This document shows positions 9,691 to 18,990 of a DNA stretch of 64,000 nucleotides, piece by piece. The position numbers were made by a program, and so were the translations under genes. The notes under the pieces were generated by a model. The model saw only the letters and a program-made list of their open reading frames with translations. It did no database searches and had not been told where the DNA came from. How positions within the stretch are numbered: position 1 is the first letter of the stretch; every line of letters begins with the position of its first letter. Origin of the DNA: an uncultured Pedosphaera sp. (GTDB lineage Bacteria > Verrucomicrobiota > Verrucomicrobiia > Limisphaerales > Pedosphaeraceae); contig CAIXFN010000028.1 of the NCBI GenBank assembly GCA_903918755.1, positions 1 to 64,000 of the forward strand, in the 5' to 3' direction.

Positions 9691-10491
9691 ATGAAACTGA
9701 ATCTTTGCTCTGGCAGAGCTGTGTGGCTGGTGGCTGCCTTGGCGGGCGCCATAATTCCATCCACCGGGCGCGCCCAAGTGGCGGGCGACAACGCCGACAT
9801 CTATCCGGGCAATCCGGATCACGGATGGTCGGCCAACAACGGTGGCCTGGGATATGATCTGTGGACTCCGCTCGGCGACACCGCGGGCGGCGGCACCTAC
9901 ATGGAAGGCGTGGGCGTGAATAACCGCCAAGTCGATGGCAATTATTCGTTTGCGCTGTATGCCGGCGGTGGTGCGTACGATATTTCCCGCCCGATCACCA
10001 GCCCCTACACCCAGGCGGAGTTCACCATCTCGACCCGTTTTGACCTGGCGGGAGCGGGTCCCAACCTCGTGAATCTCCGCAGCGGGAATTCGATCGCTTC
10101 GTTTGGCGCCGGGGAGTTGATTTCGTTTGGGATCGTGAATGACAACCAACTGAGCTACACGGATTTGGCGGGCACGCATGTGTTGGGTTCCGGAGAGGCG
10201 CGCGGGCAGGTTTGGGATTGGACGATTGATTTTAACGCCAACAGCGGAGCCTTCAGCCTGTCGGTCACGAACGCGGGCGGCGGCTTCGCCACCAGCGTAG
10301 CTGGGACGCTCGAAATATCCGGCACCACCGCCGGTTCGTTTGCGGTCATCAATTCCAGCACGGGCGGGAACCAAAACCTGATTTTTGACAGCCCCCAGTT
10401 TCAACCGATTCCGGAACCCACCGCCGTGACGGTGCTGGGTCTCGGCCTGGTTTTGGGCGGAGTTCATTTCATGCGCCGTCGCAAGGCGTAG
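9691..10491 (+). CDS. PEP-CTERM sorted exported protein
   Basis: The product has a Sec signal peptide at residues 1-29 (ending GRAQ) and the tripartite PEP-CTERM tail: PEP at about 241-243, a hydrophobic helix and a basic MRRRKA end. Exosortase systems are known to recognise and cleave such tails. The mature part is rich in Gly, Asn and aromatic residues and resembles lectin-like beta-sandwich exopolymer-associated proteins; no catalytic residues stand out. No exosortase gene is in the window. It is probably an extracellular matrix protein. Confidence 0.85.
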   Translation: MKLNLCSGRAVWLVAALAGAIIPSTGRAQVAGDNADIYPGNPDHGWSANNGGLGYDLWTPLGDTAGGGTYMEGVGVNNRQVDGNYSFALYAGGGAYDISRPITSPYTQAEFTISTRFDLAGAGPNLVNLRSGNSIASFGAGELISFGIVNDNQLSYTDLAGTHVLGSGEARGQVWDWTIDFNANSGAFSLSVTNAGGGFATSVAGTLEISGTTAGSFAVINSSTGGNQNLIFDSPQFQPIPEPTAVTVLGLGLVLGGVHFMRRRKA

Positions 10492-10587
10492 GCTGGAGCG
10501 TCCGGCTTCGCTTTCCGCCGCAGCCAGGGCGGAGCCGGTTTTGCGAACAGACTTGCGCCCGCCCGCGCCCGAGGGGATATTGCGACC

Positions 10588-10956
10588 ATGAAAACGGTCG
10601 CAATTCTGGGCGCGTCGACGGACCGCGCCAAATTTGGCAACAAGGCGGTCCGCGCCTTTGAGCAACAGGGTTACACGGTTTATCCCGTAAACCCGAAGGA
10701 GACGGTCATTGAAGGCGTCCCCGCCTTTAAGAGCATCCTGGACGTGCCGGAGCGGCCGAACCTGATTTCTGTCTACCTCCCCCCGCCGGTGGTGCTCAAG
10801 GTCCTGCCGGACATTGCGACCCGGGGCTGCGACGAGTTATGGCTGAATCCCGGCACGGAATCGGATGAAGTTCTCGCCGCCGCGGAACGTTTGGGGCTCA
10901 ACGTGATCCAAGCCTGCAGCCTGATCGGTGTGGGGGTTTCGCCCGGCCAATTTTAG
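10588..10956 (+). CDS. CoA-binding (YccU-like) Rossmann protein
   Basis: This 122-residue single-domain protein starts with a Rossmann signature (VAILGASTDRAKFGNKAVR) and has 'VYPVNPKE' and 'DELWLNPGTES', matching the CoA_binding_2/YccU family in length and motifs. These proteins bind CoA in vitro; their physiological role is unclear. It ends 22 bases before the convergent Cys-rich protein gene. ATG 10588 is the only sensible start, as the Rossmann strand begins at residue 3. Confidence 0.85.
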   Translation: MKTVAILGASTDRAKFGNKAVRAFEQQGYTVYPVNPKETVIEGVPAFKSILDVPERPNLISVYLPPPVVLKVLPDIATRGCDELWLNPGTESDEVLAAAERLGLNVIQACSLIGVGVSPGQF

Positions 10957-10978
10957 GGGCCCGCGCGCTGCCGGTGGA

Positions 10979-13216
10979 TCAGTTGCATCTACCAGCGTTG
11001 CAGACACCGGAAACGCACTGGGAATTCCCGGTGCAAATCTGGCCATTGGTCAGCAAACAATTGCCGCCGGAGCATTTCTGGGTACTCGTACTGCAAACCC
11101 GGCCACAGGAACCACAGTTATTGTTGTCCGTCTGCGTATTCACGCAAACTCCGGAACAATTCGTCAGCCCGGATTGGCAACTCACCGCACATGTCCCGCC
11201 GCTGCAAACCTGCCCGACTGGGCACGCCCGCCCGCAGGCGCCGCAATTGTTGTCATCCCGGGAGGTGTTCACGCAAACGCCCGAGCAATTCACCAATCCC
11301 GATTGGCAACTGAGGGCACACACCCCGCCGCTGCAGACGTTGCCGGCGGGACAGGCCCGCCCGCACGAACCGCAATTGGCGGGGTCGGTCTGCGTATTCA
11401 CACAAGTCCCCGAGCAGTTCACCAGACCGGACTGGCAGCTCACGGCACACACGCCACCGCTGCAGACCTGGCCCGAGGCACAAACCCGGCCACAGGCGCC
11501 GCAGTTGGCAATGTCACTCTGCGGATTGACGCAATTCCCCGCGCAATTCACCAGACCGGACTGGCAACTGACGACGCACGCGCCACCATTGCAGACCTGG
11601 CCGGAAGCGCAAACGCGGCCACAGGCACCGCAGTTACTGTCATCCCGGGAGGTATTGACGCAAGTGCCGGCACAGGCCGTCTGACCAGGCGGACAATTCA
11701 GCACGCAATTGCCACCGCTGCAGACGTTGCCGAAGGGACAAACCCGACCGCACGAGCCACAATTATTCGAGTCCGTCTGCACATTTACGCAATTCCCCGC
11801 GCAATTCACCAGACCCGACTGGCAACTGACGACGCACGCGCCGCCGCTGCAGACCTGGCCCGAGGCACAAACCCGGCCACAGGCGCCGCAGTTGGCGATG
11901 TCACTCTGCGGATTGACACAAGCGCCGGAACAATTCACCTGGCCCAGCTGGCAATTCAAGACACAGACGCCGGCACTGCAGATCTGGCCGGAAGCGCAGG
12001 CCCGGCCGCACGCGCCGCAGTTGTAATTGTCCGTCTGCTCATTCACACAGGTACCGGCGCAATTCACCAGGCCGGACTGGCAACTCAACGCGCAGTTTCC
12101 ACCGCTGCAAGCCTGCCCCCCGCTACAAGCATTCCCACAGGTGCCGCAATTCAAGGGATCCGTTGCCAGGGTGACACATGCCCCCCCGCAATTCACCTGC
12201 CCCGGCGGACAAACCGGACTGCAAGCCCCATTGACGCAGGCAAGCCCCGTCGGGCACACCCGGCCGCAACCGCCGCAATTCCCGGCGTCCGTCTGAAGAT
12301 TGGCGCATAATCCGCCGCAGACGGTCTGGTTGGCGGCGCAGGCCCCGGAGAAATTGGCCCAACTGTTGCCACTGACAAATCCGTCGCCGGGACTAGTCAG
12401 GATCTGCCCATAATCATTGCCGTGCGCCAGGTCGTAATCCCCCGCCGGATTCTGTTCGGCGCTGTTCCGGATCACCAGGTTTTTGATGCCGGCCACTTGA
12501 ATCCCGAAACCGTTCCCGATGGCATGATTGCCTTCGATGCGGTTTTGCGTGCCTTCCACCCGGAGTCCGGCAAGGGTGACGGCGTTGGAATTGATGACGT
12601 TGTCGCTGACCAGGCAGGCAGAGCCCACGCGAATGCCATAGCTTGAATTGCCATAGGAGAGGGAACCCTTGATCACACAATTGTTGCCCGCCAGGATGCC
12701 CTCGCCGCCATTGGCGCGCGCCAGGCAGTCCTTGATCATGGCTCCGTCCCCGACCCGAAATCCGGCGGAGGTATTGGCGTCCGCCCGCAGGGCTTGCAGG
12801 ATGGCGGCACTGGCGCCTCTTACATTCACGCCATCCGCCGCCCAATTCCGCACGGTGCCATTGAGCACCGTGACATTGGAAACTCCCGCCAAAACGGTGA
12901 TCCCGCTCGCCCCGGAGGCTCCGGGACCCACCAGATCAAAACCGCGCAAATCGAAGGTAACGTCACTGGCGAGAATGGTGATTCCCCCCTGCCCGGCCAG
13001 GCTGGTAAGGCTGGCAGCGAGATAATAAGAGCCGGAATTGGTGATGCGAAAAGGGAGCGAATCAATCAGGGTGCGCGGCTCGATCTGGGCCAGTGTCTTC
13101 ATGACCGGCCCGGGGGGACCGGACGGCGTCAACGCCCCCTGGGGCAAACTGGTGAGCGGCAGGGCCAACGCAACCACCAGGACAAATCGCCAGCAGTGAA
13201 GTATGAGCCGTTGCAT
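10979..13216 (-). CDS. Secreted beta-helix protein with ten 43-residue Cys-rich repeats
   Basis: The open frame extends to 13657, but the signal peptide (MQRLILHCWRFVLVVALALP) begins at ATG 13216, which I take as the start (745 residues). After the signal comes a right-handed beta-helix (about residues 45-285, rungs such as 'GNNCVIKGSLSYGNSSYGIRV'). Then ten tandem repeats of 43 residues (293-723) follow, each with eight Cys at repeat positions 1, 8, 12, 22, 25, 29, 35 and 40 and a 'NCGxCGRxC' core. A short Cys-containing tail 'CNAGRCN' ends the protein. Similar Cys-rich repeats are common in large secreted myxobacterial proteins. The even Cys count suggests four disulfides per repeat. The role may be adhesion or a protease-resistant stalk; no enzyme motif is seen. 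Confidence 0.8.
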   Translation of the reverse strand: MQRLILHCWRFVLVVALALPLTSLPQGALTPSGPPGPVMKTLAQIEPRTLIDSLPFRITNSGSYYLAASLTSLAGQGGITILASDVTFDLRGFDLVGPGASGASGITVLAGVSNVTVLNGTVRNWAADGVNVRGASAAILQALRADANTSAGFRVGDGAMIKDCLARANGGEGILAGNNCVIKGSLSYGNSSYGIRVGSACLVSDNVINSNAVTLAGLRVEGTQNRIEGNHAIGNGFGIQVAGIKNLVIRNSAEQNPAGDYDLAHGNDYGQILTSPGDGFVSGNSWANFSGACAANQTVCGGLCANLQTDAGNCGGCGRVCPTGLACVNGACSPVCPPGQVNCGGACVTLATDPLNCGTCGNACSGGQACSGGNCALSCQSGLVNCAGTCVNEQTDNYNCGACGRACASGQICSAGVCVLNCQLGQVNCSGACVNPQSDIANCGACGRVCASGQVCSGGACVVSCQSGLVNCAGNCVNVQTDSNNCGSCGRVCPFGNVCSGGNCVLNCPPGQTACAGTCVNTSRDDSNCGACGRVCASGQVCNGGACVVSCQSGLVNCAGNCVNPQSDIANCGACGRVCASGQVCSGGVCAVSCQSGLVNCSGTCVNTQTDPANCGSCGRACPAGNVCSGGVCALSCQSGLVNCSGVCVNTSRDDNNCGACGRACPVGQVCSGGTCAVSCQSGLTNCSGVCVNTQTDNNNCGSCGRVCSTSTQKCSGGNCLLTNGQICTGNSQCVSGVCNAGRCN
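11048..12340 (-). repeat. Tandem coding repeat, ten units of about 129 bp
   Basis: These are the DNA units encoding the ten Cys-rich repeats of the beta-helix protein. The spacing is 129 bp (132 in the last unit). Some units, such as those encoding repeats 4 and 7, are nearly identical, which suggests recent unit duplication or gene conversion. The low stop-codon density also leaves long open frames on the opposite strand that are not genes. Confidence 0.9.
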
Positions 13217-13290
13217 CGAAAATGAGTCATACCAAATAATGCCCGGCCAGGCAATCAAACGATTTTGTCCATCCCGGCCGCAAAACCAGG

Positions 13291-14535
13291 CTAAATGCGC
13301 AAAAAGATTTTCCGGCGGTACATCCAATACAGGATGAGCCACAAGACGGAAAAAGTCATGGCCCCGTGAATGCTGGGCGCGTAACCGGCCCCGGCAAATT
13401 GGAAAGCTCCCCGGCCCAGGTGCGTTTGGAGGCTCCGGCTGATGAATCCTTCGAACAAATGGTCCATGCAATACGCCGCGATGGAGTTCATGCCGATCAC
13501 GATCCACGGAAACGCCCACGCCCGCCAGCCCCGCCAATCGATGACCGCGTAAAACCCGGCGAGTAGGAGGAAACACCACCCGCCGCTGAACAGCACCCAC
13601 GAAGGGGTCCAGATTCGCTTCACCACCGGACAGATCCCCGTGGCATTGAGCAGCCAACCGGCGGCGAGCCCTAAGATGCCCGCAATCACCAGCCAGCGCA
13701 GCTTGTCCCCCGGTTTCCGTTCACTCCGCAGCACACCGCCCGCGATCAATCCCAAAATCATGGTGGCCAGGGTGGGGATGAAGCTCAGGGTAGCGTAGCC
13801 GCCGCCGTTGAAAGCGAACACCTTCTCCCGCGGGAAGAGATTCAACCACCAGGTGTCAAAGGCCCAGGCCAGGTTGCTGTTTTTCTGCCAGTGCGCCGCC
13901 AGTCCGCTCAATTCGTGCTGGCGCAACCAGTCGGCGGAAACCCCAACCTGCGCGTAATCAAAACCCGGGGCCGGCAACGGATACAGGACAAACGCAGCCC
14001 AATAACCCAACACCAGCAAGGCAAATGCGCCCCACTGCCAGGCGCGGGATCGGAAGCCCAGCAGGAAGAGAAAGCCATAGCCCAGCCCGATCTGGGACAA
14101 GGTATCCTCGAAGGTCCAGTTCGTGATCGCCTTGTTGGAGGAACGGAGCCAGACGCCCAGCAGGACGAGCAGGAGCGCTCGCCAGAAGGCATGCAAACTC
14201 ATGCGGACCCGGGATTCCCCCCGGGCCAGCCGGCTCGCGAGGCTGAACGGCAATGCCACCCCGACCATGAAGGAAAATGACGGCTGGATCAGGTCATGCA
14301 GCGAGCAACCGATCCACTCCACATGCGACTGGTGCCACGCCAGAAAATGCCACAGTCCGTTTTCCGGGAACGCCCGGGACAGGGCGCCAAAATTGAAGGC
14401 CTCCCCCATCATGAGAAACATCACGAAGCCGCGATAGGCGTCCAGCGAGGCGAGCCGGTTGGAAAGAAGGGAAATGGCGGGACTGGCCGCGCTCGCCGGG
14501 ACGGCGCGGGAAGGCGTGATGGTGTTTGGTTGCAT
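13291..14535 (-). CDS. HGSNAT-like membrane acyltransferase (DUF5009/COG4299 type)
   Basis: This is a multi-pass membrane protein with about ten hydrophobic helices. '[17 protein letters not shown]' and '[22 protein letters not shown]' are the family hallmarks of heparan-alpha-glucosaminide N-acetyltransferase-like proteins, in which the His of the second motif is the proposed acetyl carrier. The protein would move an acyl group across the membrane onto an amino sugar or cell-wall glycan. ATG 14535 is preferred to an upstream TTG because homologues start close to the 'LASLDAYRG' block. The neighbouring GH28-like gene hints at glycan work; that is inference. Confidence 0.8.
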   Translation of the reverse strand: MQPNTITPSRAVPASAASPAISLLSNRLASLDAYRGFVMFLMMGEAFNFGALSRAFPENGLWHFLAWHQSHVEWIGCSLHDLIQPSFSFMVGVALPFSLASRLARGESRVRMSLHAFWRALLLVLLGVWLRSSNKAITNWTFEDTLSQIGLGYGFLFLLGFRSRAWQWGAFALLVLGYWAAFVLYPLPAPGFDYAQVGVSADWLRQHELSGLAAHWQKNSNLAWAFDTWWLNLFPREKVFAFNGGGYATLSFIPTLATMILGLIAGGVLRSERKPGDKLRWLVIAGILGLAAGWLLNATGICPVVKRIWTPSWVLFSGGWCFLLLAGFYAVIDWRGWRAWAFPWIVIGMNSIAAYCMDHLFEGFISRSLQTHLGRGAFQFAGAGYAPSIHGAMTFSVLWLILYWMYRRKIFLRI

Positions 14536-14647
14536 GGCGTTCCGCTGGCAGCTCCGGGGGACCGCGGTCCCCCGGAACGGCGGAATTCTTAACCGTTCTC
14601 CAGCCGGGTGCAAGGCCCGCCTGCGGTTCCAGAACTGCGCCGAGCAC

Positions 14648-15997
14648 TTACTTGGCGGCCTGGAAAACGACCGCTGTCTCGACTAATTCACCACCGCCTT
14701 CAGCTTTCATGGCCGGACGGGCATCCGGAGTGCGGGTGGTCAGCGTCACGTGATCCAGAGTCAGGCGTTTCACGCCTCGCAAGTAGAGGCCCCAAGCTGG
14801 AAGTTTACGGGCATCCACACCCGGCGGGCGGACTTCCAGGCCGGCATCGGCCGCCGTGCCACCCCCGGTGAATTCCACCTGAACATGCTGCAACGAGACC
14901 GCATCGAAGGTGGGTTCCCCCCAACTTTCGACCGTGATCGGGGCCCGGTAGGCGCCCGTGGCGGTGACGTTTTGGATACGGATTGTTCCCGCGCTATTAC
15001 CCGCGCGAAGGGCGATGTGAAAAGGCGTCGTGACGTCTTTCAGGGTCAAATCGTGGAGATAGACCTCGTCCATGCGCCCGGGGGTCGGGGTCCAGGCCCC
15101 AGGTTGCAGGCAAATCGCAGCCAGCATGTTGGTGCGGTGGCTGGTGCGGTGTTCCCGCCGGCCGGGACCGGAAAAATCGCTCTGGGCCACAACAAAGTTT
15201 TGCACCGGGCCGATGACCCGAATGCCATTGCAGGAGGAATTGATGGTGCAATCCTCAATCAAGGCATCCTGCTGGTAGTGACCGGCGATGCAGTCGTCGC
15301 CGGTAAAGAACTGGCAATGCGTGATCCGCAGGCCGCGGTTCCAATGCTCCGCGGAGGCCCGGAAGTGCAGGCCGTCCCAGCCGCCGAGAAAGGTGACGTA
15401 ATCCACGGAAACGTTGTCCGTGTGCAGATAGAGAAAAGCGTAATTGGCGGCATCCTGGAGGGTGACTTCGCGCAAGGTCACGTTGGCGCAGTGGCCGAGG
15501 AGCAGCAAGTGCGGTCCGCGCAGGCGCTCCTCGCCGTGGGGATCAAATACGCGGTTACCATCCAGCACGCCCGGGCCGGTGAACGCCACATTGGTGATGC
15601 CCTCTCCGATGAGCAGGCCGCGATGCCAGTTGTCGCGGGGCAAATCGGTGCCCGCGGCGAACTGGTCGTAATGGCTGAGATTGGTGGAACCGAGAATCCG
15701 CGCGTCCGGGAGGAGGTGCCATTCCACATTGCTCCGCAGGTGGATGGTGCCGGTGAGATAAGTGCCCGCGGGGAACATAACCCGCCCACCTCCGGCAGCC
15801 CCGCAGGCATCCACGGCGCGCTGAATCGCCGCGGTGTCCAGCGTCTGGCCATCTCCGACCGCCGCGTATTGCCGGACGTCAAAATCTTCCCGGGCGGCGG
15901 CGGCGGCGCCGGGCAAAAGGCCCACCCCCGCGGCCAGAAGGTAGCAACCCAGGACAGCCCGGTAGACGGCAGGTCGGAGGGAATCCGGAAATTTCAT
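14648..15997 (-). CDS. Exported GH28-like pectin-lyase-fold protein
   Basis: The signal peptide ends near residue 35 ([10 protein letters not shown]). The N-terminus '[27 protein letters not shown]' is the classic opening of polygalacturonase/GH28 beta-helices. Of the GH28 catalytic motifs, the paired aspartates are present (TGDD, D234-D235) and a WDG (207-209) replaces NTD. The GHG histidine motif is not seen where 'SSCNGIRV' stands (255-262), so activity on polygalacturonate is uncertain. The ATG overlaps the stop of cinA (ATGA), indicating translational coupling to an unrelated gene. Length (449) is normal for the family. Confidence 0.75.
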   Translation of the reverse strand: MKFPDSLRPAVYRAVLGCYLLAAGVGLLPGAAAAAREDFDVRQYAAVGDGQTLDTAAIQRAVDACGAAGGGRVMFPAGTYLTGTIHLRSNVEWHLLPDARILGSTNLSHYDQFAAGTDLPRDNWHRGLLIGEGITNVAFTGPGVLDGNRVFDPHGEERLRGPHLLLLGHCANVTLREVTLQDAANYAFLYLHTDNVSVDYVTFLGGWDGLHFRASAEHWNRGLRITHCQFFTGDDCIAGHYQQDALIEDCTINSSCNGIRVIGPVQNFVVAQSDFSGPGRREHRTSHRTNMLAAICLQPGAWTPTPGRMDEVYLHDLTLKDVTTPFHIALRAGNSAGTIRIQNVTATGAYRAPITVESWGEPTFDAVSLQHVQVEFTGGGTAADAGLEVRPPGVDARKLPAWGLYLRGVKRLTLDHVTLTTRTPDARPAMKAEGGGELVETAVVFQAAK

Positions 15998-17259
15998 TCA
16001 CCCAACAAATTTCGGCGCAACAGTTCCAACGCCTGCTGGCAGGTGACGATTTTAAAGGTCGCCCGGTCATACCGATTGGTCGGATTCATGACCAACGTCT
16101 GCCGCGCGGTGGCCAGGGCGATGAAAACGGTGCCCACCGGTTTCGCCTCGGAGCCCCCGCCCGGACCGGCAATTCCGGTGACGGCCAGGGCATAGTCCGC
16201 CCGGAGACGGGCGCGGGCGCCTTCGGCCATTTGGCGGACGGTGGCTTCGCTCACCGCCCCATGGGCCGCCAGGGTTTCCTCCCGGACCGCGAGCAGGCTT
16301 TGCTTGGCGGCATCACTATAGGTCACGATTCCAGCAAGCAACACGGCCGAGGCACCAGGCACATTGGTGATCTGGTTGGCGATGTACCCCCCCGTGCAGG
16401 ACTCCGCCAGCACCAGGGTCTGACGACGCTCGGTCAGCAGTGCGACTACGGTCCCCGGCAACTCGTCATCCTGGGTGCCGAACACGTGGGCTCCCAATTG
16501 CGATCGAATGATCGCTTCCGCCTCGGCAGCGAGGCTTTCGGCAGCCCTCCCGCGGGTCACGATCCGCACATCCACCGATCCGTAATGCGCGCAATATCCC
16601 AGCTCCAAACCCGACGCCACCAGGGGTTGCAGCGGGCCGCGGATCCGGTCCTCGGCAAAGGACTCGCCAATGCCGGTGGTGCGCAGCGTGCGACAGACAA
16701 AGGGGTCAGCCAACGGAAATTCCCGCTGGAGCATTGGCAACACCTCGGCGAGGAACATCGGCCGCATCTCCCGGGGCGGCCCCGGAAGCATGATCAGGCG
16801 GGAGAGCCGGCCGCCCGGACGAAAGGGATTGGGCGCGACCGTGAGGGCGAGGCCCGGAGCAGTTCCGTTGGGATTCGGGAGCACCTCGGCGCCTTCGGGC
16901 ACCTGCGCCTGCACGAGGGTGGTTTCGGGCATATTGCGGCCGCGCCGAGCAAAAAACGCCCGCAATCCGGCCGCAATCCCCTCGTCCAGACGTAGTTTGC
17001 GACCCAACAATTCCGCAATCAAATCACGGGTCAAATCGTCGGAGGTCGGCCCCAAGCCGCCGGTGACAATAACAAAATCCGCGCGGGCCAAACTTTCCCG
17101 CACGGCGGCCTGGATTGCGAGGCCGGTGTCAGCGATGGCCACCTGCCGGGTGACGGTGTATCCGGCATCCGCCAACTGGCGGCAGAGCCATTGCTGATGG
17201 GTGTTGAGCACGAAACCGAGCATTAGTTCGCTGCCGGTATTAATGATTTCGACGATCAC
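15994..17259 (-). CDS. cinA: CinA family protein, NMN deamidase
   Basis: This is a two-domain CinA. The N-terminal MoCF-like domain has 'NTGSELMLG' near the start and 'VTGGLGPTSDDLTRD' near residue 66. The C-terminal PncC domain has 'VLAESCTGGYIANQIT' and 'VTGIAGPGGGSEAKPVGTVFIA'. The PncC domain converts NMN to NaMN in the pyridine nucleotide salvage cycle; the N-terminal domain of CinA proteins is linked to ADP-ribose pyrophosphatase activity. The start is GTG 17259. Length (421) is typical. It is divergent from the cyclase gene and overlaps the GH28-like gene downstream. Confidence 0.92.
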   Translation of the reverse strand: MIVEIINTGSELMLGFVLNTHQQWLCRQLADAGYTVTRQVAIADTGLAIQAAVRESLARADFVIVTGGLGPTSDDLTRDLIAELLGRKLRLDEGIAAGLRAFFARRGRNMPETTLVQAQVPEGAEVLPNPNGTAPGLALTVAPNPFRPGGRLSRLIMLPGPPREMRPMFLAEVLPMLQREFPLADPFVCRTLRTTGIGESFAEDRIRGPLQPLVASGLELGYCAHYGSVDVRIVTRGRAAESLAAEAEAIIRSQLGAHVFGTQDDELPGTVVALLTERRQTLVLAESCTGGYIANQITNVPGASAVLLAGIVTYSDAAKQSLLAVREETLAAHGAVSEATVRQMAEGARARLRADYALAVTGIAGPGGGSEAKPVGTVFIALATARQTLVMNPTNRYDRATFKIVTCQQALELLRRNLLGE

Positions 17260-17363
17260 ATTCGGAATTTAGGCCGGGTTTAGCGAATGTCAAAGCGGGA
17301 AGCGGGCCGTCGGAAAATTAAATAAATCTCGAATCCCACCGTCCAACGTGGAAGTATTAGATT

Positions 17364-18554
17364 ATGTCCTTGATCCAGCGCACCATCCGGGTGGATTTCG
17401 AGCTGCGGGTGTTTTTCACCCGCGAAGTGTTCGCCCCGGCGAATTCCCTCCTGCGGCAGGTCCTCACCGCGGACGGGGGGGAACGCACCCGCCGCGTCCT
17501 GGTCATTCTGGACGAGTCCCTGGCCATGGGCCGGCCTGAATTGCCGCGTTTGATTGAAGAATATTTCGCCACTGGCACCGACGGCCTGCACTTGGTGTGT
17601 CCGCCCCTGATCATCGAAGGCGGCGAACGGACCAAGAACTCCTATTTCCATGTTTCGGAAATCCACTCCCACATTGACCGCTACCACATCGACCGGCATT
17701 CCTATGTGTTGGCGATCGGGGGCGGCGCCCTGCTGGACATGGTGGGTCTCGCCACCTCGACCGCCCATCGCGGCGTGCGGCACGTGCGCCTGCCTTCCAC
17801 GACTCTGAGTCAGGCCGATTCGGGTGTGGGCGTAAAGAACGGCATCAACGCCTTCGGCAAAAAGAATTTCATTGGTACCTTTACCCCGCCCTACGCCGTG
17901 GTGAACGATTTCGCCCTCCTCGAATCCCTCAGCCCCCGGGACAAACGGGCCGGTTACGTGGAAGCGGTGAAGGTGGCGCTGATTCGTGACCGCGCTTTCT
18001 TTGAGGAAATGGAGCATTCCGCGGACGCCCTGGCGGCGTTCGAACCGGCGGCCATGCAGCGGCTCATCCACCGTTGCGCCGAATTGCATCTCAACCACAT
18101 TGCCACCTCCGGCGACGCCTTCGAATTTGGGTCCGCCCGGCCGCTCGATTTCGGGCACTGGTCCGCGCACAAACTGGAACAACTGTCCGAATACAAAATC
18201 CGGCACGGTGAAGCGGTGGCCATCGGCGTGGCGTTGGATTGCATTTACGCGCGCAAACAGGGATTTCTCAGTGCGGCGGCGGCGGAGCGGGTTTTGCAAC
18301 TGCTGGAAAAAATGGGTTTCGAGCTGTATGCCAACGAACTCCACCACGTGGACTCCGACCACTCGCTGCTCATCCTCAACGGCTTGGAAGAATTCCGCGA
18401 GCACCTCGGCGGCCAACTGGCCATCACCCTGCTGCGGGATCTGGGCGTGGGATTTGAAGTACACGAGATGAGCCTGCCCCGGGTGGTCGAAGCCATCCAC
18501 GAGCTTCATGAGCGGCACACCCGCCGGGCAAAGATTTGCCGGGTGGTGGCGTAA
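17364..18554 (+). CDS. Sugar phosphate cyclase, EboD-like (3-dehydroquinate synthase superfamily)
   Basis: This belongs to the NAD- and metal-dependent DHQS fold. 'GGGALLDMVGLATSTAHRG', 'PSTTLSQADSGVGVKNGIN' and 'FGKKNFIGTF' are the substrate and NAD regions; 'EAVKVALI', 'DFGHWSAHKLE' and 'RHGEAVAIG' supply the metal ligands. At 396 residues it is longer than AroB (about 360). The pattern 'DRHSYVLAIGGGALLDMVG' plus 'RPLDFGHWSAHKLEQL' resembles EboD proteins of the ebo clusters more than housekeeping AroB, from memory of these families. EboD is thought to make a cyclitol-like precursor. No other ebo gene is in the window. It may therefore be wrongly named aroB by homology pipelines. Confidence 0.75.
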   Translation: MSLIQRTIRVDFELRVFFTREVFAPANSLLRQVLTADGGERTRRVLVILDESLAMGRPELPRLIEEYFATGTDGLHLVCPPLIIEGGERTKNSYFHVSEIHSHIDRYHIDRHSYVLAIGGGALLDMVGLATSTAHRGVRHVRLPSTTLSQADSGVGVKNGINAFGKKNFIGTFTPPYAVVNDFALLESLSPRDKRAGYVEAVKVALIRDRAFFEEMEHSADALAAFEPAAMQRLIHRCAELHLNHIATSGDAFEFGSARPLDFGHWSAHKLEQLSEYKIRHGEAVAIGVALDCIYARKQGFLSAAAAERVLQLLEKMGFELYANELHHVDSDHSLLILNGLEEFREHLGGQLAITLLRDLGVGFEVHEMSLPRVVEAIHELHERHTRRAKICRVVA

Positions 18555-18990
18555 GCGAAGCCGGAGGAGGCAAAACGGAAAAACTATCTCGCAGCGGTAG
18601 CCGGTCGTGCCAACTGGTACGTTACCCGCTCTACCGCCCCGAGGCTCGCCAATCGCCATGGGCACGGCTGAATCGATGCTTCTGGAGCCCCATTCGGGGC
18701 GCCATGTCTATAGCCATTGGCCTGTGATAAAAGCAAGCTCCGGAGGAGCGGCATAAAAACCAGCCGACCAAACCAACCACTTTCGCGCCCGAGCAACAGG
18801 CCTTGGAATCGTTTGCTAGCATGGCTTTCGACCCACATGCCGCCCCGCTGGCCCCTCCACCTCTCATCCCGGTGAGCGCCAATTTGCCTCGCGCAAGTCG
18901 GTGAAAGCGGGGTATAAGACGACGCGGGGCACCACCCTTGGGTTGCCCCGCGCCAGTCAATGAATTCGTACCCGATTCGTATTTGATCGT
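18555..18990. repeat. Non-coding region with REP-like palindromes upstream of the IS200-type transposase
   Basis: There is no credible gene here. Palindromes with small loops recur: GCCCC-ATTC-GGGGC (18687-18700) followed by GCCATGTCTATAG (18701-18713), and GCTCC-GGA-GGAGC (18737-18749) followed by GGCATAAA. A degenerate CCCCGCTGGCCCC unit is at 18843-18855, and a long hairpin lies at 18923-18952. The first unit is an inverted copy of the unit at 19511-19536 on the far side of the transposase. This arrangement is typical of REP elements mobilised by Y1/RAYT transposases. Confidence 0.6.
18923..18952 (+). repeat. Hairpin at the left boundary of the transposase gene
   Basis: CGCGGGGCA (18923-18931) pairs with TGCCCCGCG (18944-18952), and the loop contains a further ACCC/GGGT stem with a two-base CC bulge. 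It sits 38 bases before the transposase ATG. It could be the left-end imperfect hairpin recognised by an IS200-type TnpA, or a REP copy. Confidence 0.5.

Noticed and set aside
10928-12310. Long plus-strand open frame opposite the Cys-rich repeats
   Set aside because: It exists because the repeat units lack stops on both strands. The sense frame has a signal peptide and regular Cys spacing; the antisense one has neither.
11048-12340. Possible CRISPR array
   Set aside because: The repeats are contiguous 129-bp coding units without spacers; no cas gene is in the window.
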